Shown: in pieces, positions 1 to 10,300 of the stretch
Position numbering within the stretch: position 1 is the first letter of the stretch
Layout: every line of letters begins with the position of its first letter
Source of the DNA: Watersipora subatra
Taxonomy: Eukaryota > Bryozoa > Gymnolaemata > Cheilostomatida > Watersiporidae
NCBI RefSeq assembly: GCF_963576615.1
Contig: NC_088708.1
Coordinates: 3,286,001-3,350,000 of the forward strand
Length of the DNA: 64,000 bases
Reading direction: 5' to 3'
Notes under the pieces: model-generated
The model's database searches: none
What the model was told of the DNA's origin: nothing
Seen by the model: the letters and a program-made list of their open reading frames with translations, nothing else
Translations under genes and position numbers: made by a program

Positions 1-579
1 ATCCTCCAGAAGCATTTACTGCTCCGATCATAGTCGCCAGAATTCCACGCTCAGCAGATATTACTTGGACAACTTGGCGAGCTTTTTGGTCAGCTAAATT
101 CTTGTTCCACGGCATAAACTAGTAGCCTCTGGCTTGTGACATGAAATATTTGAATGCCTCTTCAAGAAATCACTCATCCAGTAATCGCCAGCACATTTGT
201 TAGTGTCCCACTGCGGTGGGTGGGCCCTGTCATTTCTTTTAGCTTATTCATATGCTAGCTCACGCGAATGTCGCTTTGTTAGCCCATGATGGTGCGTTGA
301 CAACAGAAGCAGGTGATCCTTCGACTTTTCTTCTTGGTCTGCAGAGAAGACCTGTCTAGTGACATTTGACTTCACAAATTTTGTGTTGTCAAGCCCATTT
401 AGTTTAGCTTCATTAACATAGTTGTGTAGTGAGGAATTTGGTATGCCAAGATCTTTTGACACCTGCCTTACAAAAAGTCTACCTTCCAACACATTATTGA
501 CTGCAGTAAGCATGACATCCTCAGACGTCCATGTTGGTCTTTTGCTGGTATAAGTTCGAACCAAAGTGTCACACTCCAA
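1..579 (-). pseudogene. Decayed pogo/CENP-B-like transposase fragment
   Basis: The frame from 579 to 247 encodes a Psq-type helix-turn-helix region, with RQVSKDLGIPNSSLHNYV typical of pogo/CENP-B N-termini. A TAA at 244-246 interrupts it. The same frame then continues from 243 to about 118 with a CENP-B/Tc5-type second HTH (W..DFLKRHSNIS..KPEATS). After that a different frame (about 117 to 1) reads into the start of a DDE region, including QVISAERGILATMIGAVNAS. Relative to full pogo-like transposases, roughly 60 residues appear to be missing at the frame change, so there is at least one stop plus an internal deletion. The catalytic domain runs off the window. It is a relic, not a functional transposase. 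Confidence 0.7.
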
Positions 580-831
580 AAATAACAGTAAACCCTATCC
601 TTTAAAATACAATAATAATGTAGAAATCTAAGCAATAAAATGCATTGTTATACTAGTTAAAGCATAAAATTTTCAGAGTTAAATAATATCAGACAAGTAA
701 CTTTGTATCGGGGCACATTTGGTCATGGCCAAATGTGCCCCGAACTCTGTGGCCAAAGCTGCCCCATCAGCTCATAATTGACAAAATACTCACTCACAAA
801 TTACAAAGTGATTGGATATTGGCTTTGACTA

Positions 832-2066
832 CAGTCATACTTCAACTTACGAGCTTAATGCGTTCCGAGACTGAGCTCGTATGTCAATTTACTCGCATGT
901 TAGTGCAATTAATTTATATATAGAACAATTAAATATATATCGATTGGTTTCCATACTCTAAAAAAAGGCAAATAAAACACTCAAAACAAGATGTTGTAAC
1001 AGAAAGAACATGTTGGCTATTGTCCTTACGTACTACATGCTTTCAAAAAGCAACAAATAAAAAATAATGCAAGGAAATGTGATTAATTAAAATGTAAAAT
1101 TAAATACATACAATAGCAGTTAACACTCGCATTTGCCAGGGAGGGAGATATAAGTTATCCTTCGTTACAACAGTTGACTTTGATAAATTTAGATTTTATC
1201 AAAGTGTTAAAAGACAAACTTAGAAGCAAACCTAAAAGCAAACTTTCATTTTCAACTAAACGTAATTAAAATTTCTTCGGCGTTCATAGTTTGAAATTTC
1301 TCACTGGTTAGCGAGAAATCTTTCCTTTTTTTCGCTTTCACGACTAGCCGGCCGTTTTAAGATAAACCTATCTAAGGACGTTTGCCTTTGTCGCCCTTGC
1401 AACATGTTGCGATTAGGACGAACACAGGTGTCGTCACAAATGGTTAACACACGATCACTAGCCAACTTGTCCGAATGTCTATTAAACAGTTTGGATAGAT
1501 AGCGCCGGCCTTTTCACATTGCATCGTTTCAGTTACGCTGTCACCGGCCAATTGTTTGTCCAATGCCATCAGCGGTCGTGAAGATCGCTGCACCGTTTAG
1601 AAACTATGGCTAGTCCTTTTGCGAACTAAATGCCCTGAATATAATCCTTCTGTTTGATAATTATGAATGTATTTCTGTCATATTGCCGAGCTATCTGAAT
1701 CACGCATACACATTTCGCATATTTTTCAATACTTTTCCGTTTAATATCGACTGTTATCATTTGCTTTTTCTTTGTATTATCTTTCATTTTACTGGCAAAC
1801 TTTCGGTCTACGCACAGTACTTTTAATTCACATAATTCTGCACAGAAAATCGTGCACAAAAAAACACGGTACAACAGTATAACCTGAGCAGTTGAAAAAT
1901 ACAGAGTGATGCTGTTCTAATAAAACACCTCCGGCATACTTGGCAACTTACTCAAGTGCTCGTATCTCAAACATGGCTCGTATGTTAGTGCTAAAACTTG
2001 CTAGAAAGCTGGCTCGTATCTTAAGTTTCTCGTACGTTGGAGCACTCGTAAGTTGAAGTATTACTG
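832..2066 (-). mobile_element. Tigger-type internal-deletion derivative with TIRs
   Basis: The element has terminal inverted repeats: the left end starts CAGTCATACTTCAACTTACG and the right end (2066 reversed) starts CAGTAATACTTCAACTTACG. The similarity continues imperfectly for about 80 bp. TA dinucleotides at 830-831 and 2067-2068 flank it, the target duplication of the Tc1/mariner/pogo group. Inside, minus-strand remnants of both the first helix-turn-helix and the C-terminal tail of a Tigger transposase survive while the DDE core is gone. That is the expected structure of a non-autonomous element derived by internal deletion. It lies inside the 5' region of the pogo-type element. Confidence 0.75.
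1300..1874 (-). pseudogene. Tigger transposase remnant (HTH and C-terminal tail only)
   Basis: The 82-residue frame at 1626-1874 contains KKKQMITVDIKRKSIEKY followed by QIARQYDRNTFI. This matches the opening helix-turn-helix of Tigger/jerky-type transposases (K-x-I-T-x-x-x-K, then DIAR-x-Y). Downstream on the same strand, around 1405-1300, another frame gives QTSLDRFILKRPASRE, like the conserved short C-terminal tail of Tigger proteins. No DDE catalytic region lies between them, only about 200 bp with stops. The two ends are in different frames, so no protein is made. Confidence 0.6.
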
Positions 2067-2366
2067 TACTTGATTAAATTAGCAACTAATGCCTACATTT
2101 TACCTAGTTAGCAAGCTGGTCTACTATTTGTACTTCTTCAGAAAAAAAACTTCCAACTAATGTCTTTCAAATGTACTTTAGCTCACTAAAACAATAATTT
2201 ACTTACCACTTCCACAATACTTCACATGTAGGTCCAAGATTACAATGGGTGGTCTATTAGATCATTTCGTATTTATTATGACAGAGAGAACAATTTCAAT
2301 AATTTTTTTCTTAGTAAAACTGGGGTGGCCAAAGCTGCCCCATGGCCAAAGGTGCCCCGGTTACCC

Positions 2367-3480
2367 CTATTTTATTTAGGTATGTAACAGGGGCATTCCC
2401 CCATGCCTCAACACAGTATATTATTTTACTGTTTATCAAGCTGTTGTATAGTAATATGAGGGTAGTAGTAGGGAGATAGCTAGAAGCTAGGTAAATTAAA
2501 CCTAAGCTTTTGTGAAGTTGTTGTCTTAAATTAGCTATATGAGCGGACCAATTTAGTGTTTGATACATAGTTATACCGAGGAATTTTATGTTGTTTGTCT
2601 CTGAAATAGATAAATGATTCATTTGTAAATTTCCAGCTAGCGAAAATTTGTTTTGTGGGTTTTTTATTACAATATAATTTGTTTTATCAATATTTAATGT
2701 AAGTTTATTTTGATTACACCAGCTTTTTATTTTGTTTAGTCCAGAGTTTATTGTATCGATCTCATCATTTATTTTATTTGAAGAATAAAACAAATTTGTG
2801 TCATCAGCAAAGAGGATCGTTTTAAAGTTTCTAGAAAAATCAATTAAATCATTTATATATAACAGGAACAAAGTGGGTCCTAAGATGGAGCCCTGAGGAA
2901 CACCACATGAAATATTGAGAGGCAAGGAAGTATGCTTGTTTACAAAAACACATTGAGTTCGATTTGACAAATAACTTTCAAAGAGTTTCACAGCTTTATT
3001 TGAAAAGTTTAAGCTTTTAAGTTTGTCAAGCAGATTACGATGATCAATTGTATCAAAAGCCTTTGAAAAATCTATAAATATGCCCAAAATAACCTTGCTC
3101 TCGTTTAAGGCAGCGAATGTGTTATTAGCAAATTCAATAAGAGCCTCTCTGGTGCCTTTTTTCTTTTGAAATCCATATTGATTTTTGCAAATAATGTTTT
3201 CTGAATCAATATGATTGTGAATCTGAGAATTTATTATTTTTTCAAATATTTTTGAAAAAACTGGTAAAACAGATATGGGATGGTAGTTATGACAAGAAAA
3301 TGAACTTCCTCTATTTTTGTATATCGGTAAAACTTTTGCACCTTTCATAGCATCAAGAAAAGTTCCTGAACTAATACATCTATTTATTATATCAACAAGT
3401 GGTGATACAATATAATCTGAACATATTTTTACTAATTTGGCAGGAACTCGATCAATTCCTTCTGCTTTTTTATCATTCAA
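2367..3480 (-). pseudogene. LINE reverse transcriptase fragment (jockey/CR1-like)
   Basis: The open frame encodes about 370 residues of a non-LTR retrotransposon reverse transcriptase. Visible motifs are KAEGIDRVPAKLVK (finger region, residues 5-18), FIDFSKAFDTIDH (motif A, 135-147, catalytic Asp), GVPQGSILGPTLFLLYINDL (motif B, 193-212), LFADDT (motif C, 223-228, FADD in place of YADD) and KFLGI (motif E). Both ends are missing. There is no endonuclease domain upstream of 3480, and the last ~17 residues of the frame are read from the inserted pogo-type terminal repeat, not from the LINE. The frame has no internal stop, so the truncations are probably fairly young. The clade is uncertain beyond a jockey/CR1-like organisation. 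Confidence 0.8.
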
Positions 3481-3489
3481 TTTTTATCA

Positions 3490-4160
3490 TCTGGCTGTGG
3501 TGGTAGCCAGAACAGTGGTGTAGCCAATACAGTGGTGGTAGCCAGTCATACCAGTGGTGGTAGCTAGCAATAGCAGTGGCAACGGGCAGCGAAGCAGCGG
3601 TGCACAGTGATAGCACTGGTGGTCGACAGTGGTAGCAAGTGATGGTAGGCAGCGATAGCGGTTATGGCAGCAGCAATAACATTAGTTAGTGAACTTACTA
3701 CCAGCAATAACAGCAGTTAGTGAACTACTACCAGCTAACTAGCCGTGTTTGTAATGAGTTATTGTTTGTTATAGTGCAGGGACCTAGCTGGCTTTGACTT
3801 TGTTTCTATACGGAGACAAGTATTTGGAGGAGTCAACGGTGCAAGTGGCAATTATCAATGTTTTATTGGTAACAGCTCGAAGTGAACCAACAGAAAGTAA
3901 CAACATAATTATCTGATAAAATCTTGGACTCTCAGCACGGTGATGCATTATCAAACAATATAAACAGTAATTATTACTAGAACATAGCTCATTTAGTTGT
4001 GTTGTTCATCTTTTTACCATGACCTAGACTTTACATGCTGAGTATGAACAGTTTTATGCTCATTATATGTCCAATATGCCCGTATATTTCTCATATCTGT
4101 TATTTGTTCAAGTTATCTTATCAGTGATATCATTACAATGACACATCTGGTATAGCTAGT
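3490..4160. repeat. GTGGTAGC-rich low-complexity stretch and 5' flank of RhoGAP gene
   Basis: The first ~230 bp (3490-3720) is a degenerate array of GGTGGTAGCCAG and CAGCAATAAC motifs. From 3720 to 4160 the sequence is ordinary AT-rich DNA with no recognisable exon. It should contain the promoter or a 5' untranslated exon of the RhoGAP gene, but I see no clear TATA box. Confidence 0.45.
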
Positions 4161-4333
4161 TTAGAGTGGTTGTGTCTTGTACGAATGTATATGCTCACAC
4201 ATGGGGTGATGGAGTGATAGTGTTAAGAAATACTTATCAGCCTAAATACAAGTTAGTTCTAGCTTTTGCATTATTTGTGAGATCCAAATTTGTTACAGAA
4301 AACGAAGTTACGCTGGATCTTGCAAAGGCAACG

Positions 4334-7300
4334 ATGAACAATTCTCATCAAAATTTAATCAAAAGCGGGTATCTAAAGAAACAAAGTGGGTTTGTTAAGA
4401 GTTGGACTGAAAGATGGTTCATTCTGAAAGGTTGGTCTTTTTCTAAGGCGTATGCAGCTGATTGAGGGGTATCATTGTAGTTACTATATGCTCTCTAAGG
4501 CATAGACAGCTGGTTGTCGGTGTATCACTGTAGTTATTATGTGCTCTCTACGGTGTAGACAGTTATCTAAGGTGTGGACAGTTAGTTGAGGGGTATCGAT
4601 GTTGTTATTACTGGTTGTGAGGGTATCAATGAGTTATTAGTTATTTTGTGCTCTCTAAGATGTAGACAGCTGGTTGTGGGGGTATCGCTGTAGTTATTAT
4701 GTGCTCTCTAAGGTGTAGACAGCTGGTTGTGAGGTATCAGTGTTGTTACTATGTGCTCTCTAAGGTGTAGACAGCTGGTTGAGGTAATATCACTGTATAT
4801 ATTATGTGTTTTTACAATTTGATATTAGTACATAGTTATTATGTGTTGTTATAATTTGATATTAGTGCATAGTTATTATGTGTTATAATTTGATATTAGT
4901 ACGTAGTTATTATGTGTTGTTATAATTTGATATTAGTACGTAGCTATTATGTGTTGCTATAACTGGATATTAGTAGCTATTAATGTGATGTTTAGCACCA
5001 GGTGGAATCTTGTAAGTTAATAAGATATAATATTATTTGTCATCATCATCCTGCTAACTGGTTTCAGAGTGACTTCTATGCATCCTTGACATTGGCAGGT
5101 AAAAGTTTGCAGTATTTTGCAAAGGAAGATTCCCATAGACTTCAGGGCACGATTGAGCTTGATCATTGTAGAGTTGCTGAAATTTCCTTCAACAGAGATG
5201 AGCCAGACAAGTGGCTTTTGGAAATAACCCAGGGTAATTCTTCTACCTAGTCACTAAATAGCTAGATGCTGTAATTCATTGATAGCTAACTGTTCAGTTA
5301 GTTCTGCCAAAAATCAAACTGTGTGCAGATTTTATTAGACTATTTATCACGCCTCAACTGCTTTGACATTGTTCTATTCTCGGCGGTTCTCCTTCATTGA
5401 ACACACTTCAGTAACGGGCAACCAAAAGTTGTTTTATTCATTACGTCAATTACAAATTTTTATCTAATTATTGTGTTTACAACCTAGCCTTCACTCTAAT
5501 ACATTTACCACTGTACCACATTTGATTACATAATTGATTTCATTATATATTCTTACTACCGCAAGTTTTCAAAAACCTGTTAGTTTTTTCATCCTCTGAA
5601 TATCTACCACATTTCAGTTCTGATTTCTGACCCTGGAAATTCTTTAGGAAATAGTTCTAAAAAACTATAGAATTGTTATTCTGTAAGGTCTGCACTTTTC
5701 AAGCTCCTGATCAGGACCGGTTCTAGTCAACTATTACTGAAAACTGGCTTTCGTGTTACCAGCATTGCCTGCTAACAATGTTGTAGCGCGACTATATCTG
5801 TGTATAATCTAGTGTATGTGGGCAACAGCAGTTAACTAGCATCCACCTAACACCACATCATTGAAACTGAATATTAAACAGTATCTACATGTATATAGAC
5901 ACGTCTTTAATACAATTAACAATATGCTTTATTCAAACAATAATTATGCTTTATTCACTATTGCTTGCATTCATCCACAGCATATTTGCTTAATTGTTTT
6001 TGTGTCACCCTCATTAAGGCAAGCTTTTAGTCATTTGGCCTATTATTAGCTTTACTGCAACTGGTAGTCATGACAATACGTAGCCCTGCTAACTACTGTA
6101 TTGTCAGAACGCATTATATTTTAGTCAGTTTCAAGTTTATTATGAACTTATTGCTAAATGCTGATCATGGTTGTGATTTGTCGCTTCTGGTTGGATGTAA
6201 TCTTGTACGCGCACCACTACTACTACAGCTGCTACTACTACACCACTACTACAGCTACTACTACACTATTACTACTACACTGCTACTACTACAACACTAC
6301 TACTACACCACTACTACTACACCACTACTACTACACCACTACTACAGCTACTACTACATCACTACTACAGCTACTACTACATCACTACTACAGCTACTAC
6401 TACACCACTACCGCAGCTACTACCACACTACTACTACACCACTACTACTACACCACTACTACAGCTACTACTACATCACTACCGCAGCTACTACCACACT
6501 ACTACTACACCACTACTACAGCTACTACTACACCACTACTACAGCTACTACTACACCACTACTGCAGCTACTACTATACCACTACTGCAGCTACTACTAC
6601 CGCAGCTACTACTACTACAGCTACTACTACACCACTACTACAGCTACTACTACACCGCTACTACAGCTACTACTACACTGCTACTACTACACCACCACTG
6701 CTGTTAAATCATTACCGATATGCCATTTCTCATACTACTACTACATGACCACTATGCCATTGCTACTGCTGCCTACTACTACTCAACCACTAGTTCACCA
6801 CTACTATTTGACTCTTACTACTTCACCACTACTACTCAACTACTGCTGGTAAACCACTACCAGACCACCGCTGATACTATTACTACATGACTACTACCCC
6901 ATTACTACTGCTGCTACACCACTCTTAGTGCTAGACCACTTTTAGATTACTATGACTGCTAATACTACCTACGAACATTAAAGTAAATTCCTTCACCTGT
7001 TAGTTTTTTAAGATCAGTCATGTTGAAATTGTTTGCAATAAGCTGGTTTATGCAAGGAAAGCCTCTGCAGACACTGCTGTTCAAATAAAGCCAAGTAGTA
7101 TTTTATTAGGGCGGAATCGTGCCCAGGAAGCAGTTGTGTTATGGGCAGACAGTGAGGCCCTGCGGACAGAATGGATTAGCGCTCTTCGCCGTGCTCTCTA
7201 TGGCCACATAGGTGGAGGTAAGGGAGTCGGGTGCTGTGTATATGCGATACCCTCTCAAAGTAATTGTGAGTTGTGAGGCTTGTATCTGTAGGAGCTTCAT

Positions 7301-10300
7301 TCCATGTCACAGTCTAATTAAGATCATCATATTCTTCTCTGTCACTTAAATTAAAATACCATGTTGTTTTGTAAAGCACCATTATCTGGCTTGTAGGATA
7401 TTCTCACCTGTAACCACACTCAACATAAGCTGCTTTGATCACCAATTCCCAAGCAATCTTAAATCTAACCTTTATTCTCATGTATTATGGCTAATCTTAC
7501 TAATACCTTAAAATTTATTTTCAGATCCTACCTAGGGAACTCTTGTTTTCCTACCGATTAAATGGTCGTGTTCTGTAGATGGAAGCTTTCGACTTCGTCC
7601 CTTCATAACTTATTGACTTGAAGCAAACCATCTAAAGCTGCGTGTATGCTAGCTAATAATCTGCTACTACCTTTCAACTAATTTAGTGACTGCCTGTTTG
7701 CTTTGTGAATGAGCACAGCAAATGATCTACACCACCAATTGCTATTACCCTAGGACACTTATGTATTTGCGTCATCTAACTTTTGCGGAGTCATCCTGTC
7801 GCGAAAATTTCATGTGCGAAACTAAACTATCATAACGAACGAGCGAAAACGCGAAATTAAATAGCTTTGTTCATTGATAGTCAGGCCTGTATTCATTGGT
7901 TGCAAGCTGGGGCAGCTAATGTTAGGCAACTAGTTATGAACACCTAGGGTGTGGAGGGGGGGCGGTGTAAGCCCCAACAGGTTTCTCTCATGTAGGGCCT
8001 CAGCCGGGCCTCTTGTGTGAAGTTTTAAAATTTTCTATCGGTAAGTATCAACATTTTTCTATTTTTTGAGATTTGTTTTGTTTTAGGTGATGTGACTGAC
8101 GAGACGTTTTTAAATTAAAATAGGCAAAACTTGACCGCAGTTAAAACGCTCAGAAAAAGACATCTTCTTTGAACGTTTTAACAAAGATCAATTTTGCGGA
8201 TTTTATTTTAAGTTCATTCGGAGGTTTTACGCTTTTGATGGGCCATGGCCAAGCGGGTGTTTGGTAAAACTTGATCTTTCGTAAACCTTTATAAAAGTCG
8301 TTAACAAGAATATTTTGCCGCTAATGATAATAATAATGGCGCCTAAGAACTACTAAAAGTTGATGTTTGTCTCTATGGCTTGGAATGAAGTGATATTCTA
8401 CAGCGATAAAAACCGTGTCCATGGCCGTAGGGCAAATAACTTTTCGAATAAATGATGTTGAGGTCGAGTTATCTGAAGCAATTTATCATTGCGTTGGAAC
8501 TGACCAAACAAATCCGTTCGAGTTAACCTTGTGTTTGAGATGAAATGTTACATTTTATCCGAGGGCGAGTTATCCGAGTTTGACTGTACTTAGCCGTGAA
8601 AAATTCCCAAAAAGTTGGCCGGCTCAGCCGGCCAGCCGCCCCAGGGAATACAGGCCTGTTGATAGTCCAAGAAACAAATGGCAGCAAACGATCAAATTGC
8701 ATTATCGACCTTGCCCACGCCGTTCTACCTGCGGTTCACAATTACAAACTATTCGCAAATTGAAATTTTTTTTATCGGTGAACTGAACCTGAGGAATCTA
8801 ATTATGTTTGTTCCACTGCATTTATTTTCACATCACTATATTTTCGCACTCATCTGAGCTGCGAAATTAAGTTGCTGCAAAATTTTATTCTGTATGCTAC
8901 TCACGAAACTAAATACTAGCGAAATATAAGTGTCCTAGGGTATGCATGCAAATATTTTCACCATTCTTATTGGTTATTAGTGAATGCTTGCTTGTTCTGT
9001 GTGACAAAATGAAACTGCACTTGTTCTTCACTGATTGGTTGCTGCAACTGAACAGTTATTGGCAAACTGAACAAGCTTAAACCGCAGTTCAGCTTATTTT
9101 TCAACAAATTTATACTCAGCGGAAGATAAACAGTTTTAAAAATTAATTAGCTGATCAAGTTTTTGGGCAAAGCCTGCCCGATTATCTGTCAGCGTACACA
9201 TAGTTGTAGCCATATCAGCTTGTTGTTTACAGCCTGCACAACAGCACATCCAGCTATGTGTATGAGCCTTTGGTAACATGAGCTAAGCATATTCACATTC
9301 AGATAATGTAGTACACTGATTAGATTGATGTGAAACTGTCCACATAAGATAGCTTGATTACTACTACACGCACACAAATATTCATATGAGGTATTTGACA
9401 CCCCCTCCCAACCCTGCCTTCCACTACCCTTTCGTCAACCCTTGTTCTCTGCCCCCCCCCCCCCCTTATTCCCTCTCTCCTTCCTGCTCTTTTTTTCTTC
9501 TTCCTTCCCTGTCCTCTTTTTTCTTTCCCTGTCTTCTTTTTTCTTTCCCTGTCTTCTTTTTTCTTTCCCTGCCTCCTATCCCCGCCATCCTTGTCCCTCC
9601 ATCCTTGTTTTCCTTTTCCCTCCATCCCTGTACTGTTCTCCCTTCCCTGTCCCCTCTCCTTCGCTCCCTCCATCCCTCTCTGCCCCTCCTCCCTACCCTC
9701 ATCCCTCTATTCCTGGCCCCCTCTCTCTATCCCTGTCCTCCTCTCCCTTCTTTCTCTTCCTCCTCTCTCACCTTTCCTGTCTCTTCTCCTTTCCTCTCCC
9801 CTCCCCTCTTTCCCCCTCACTAATGGTTCTGTAAACATAATTGTCTCGCATAAATCTGTCTTTACTTACGCATCTTTTTGGCAGGTATCTTTGGTAGACC
9901 GCTCTTGGAAACCATGAAATATGATAAAGAAAACCATGGTTGTGATATTCCACATCTGGTCAAGGGCTGTGCAGAAATCATTCTTGAGAATGGTAAAGAA
10001 GTGGAGGGCATATTCAGGTAACAGATTTATCGAAAATGTTGTTCCAATGTTTCCAATCGAATTACAATGTACACTAATTAGTACTACCAAACTGGTGTGC
10101 ATCAGTGATATCTAGTTTGCCTGCCAGTACTACATGTATATGTTTATGTGTTCGTCCCATATTCTGAGTTTGAATTTCTCCCATATTCTGATAGTTTGAA
10201 TCTCAGCACTGGCAGTAATCAGGTGGACTAACCTAACTTACTGATTTGATAGATCCTTACCGTATTTCAGCATTCCCCTAACATCGTTGTGTTGGTAGGA

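Larger units (their letters stand above)
1..2368 (-). mobile_element. pogo-type DNA transposon, 5' part, holding a nested Tigger insertion
   Basis: On the minus strand the element appears to start near 2366 with GGGGCACCTTTGGCCA followed by GGGGCAGCTTTGGCCA. Both motifs recur near 709-768 (GGGGCACATTTGGCC and GGGGCAGCTTTGGCCA), where 709-742 is also a local palindrome. Such subterminal repeats are common in the 5' region of pogo-superfamily elements, and a pogo-like transposase follows on the same strand at 579 to 1. A separate Tigger element (832-2066) sits inside. The reverse transcriptase frame at 2367-3480 is cut exactly where these repeats start, so this element seems to have inserted into that LINE. 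The other end lies outside the window. The boundary near 2366 is inferred from the loss of RT similarity. Confidence 0.5.
7748..8940. mobile_element. TA-flanked MITE-like element with CCCTAGGACACTTAT termini (outer layer)
   Basis: The left end reads CCCTAGGACACTTATGTATT and the right end, reversed, reads CCCTAGGACACTTATATTTC. TA occurs on both sides (7746-7747 and 8941-8942). The ends continue into shared GCGAAA-rich sequence in inverted orientation. The TA duplication points to the Tc1/mariner superfamily. No transposase frame is visible. It lies in RhoGAP intron 3 and contains the hAT-like element at 7882-8658. Confidence 0.7.

Noticed and set aside
8580..8786. 68-codon ORF near the transposon nest
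   Set aside because: It spans three transposon termini and cannot be an ancestral coding frame.
9320..9834. Pro/Ser-rich and Lys/Arg/Gly-rich ORFs of 108-145 codons
   Set aside because: Reading frames through a polypyrimidine/polypurine tract in RhoGAP intron 3.
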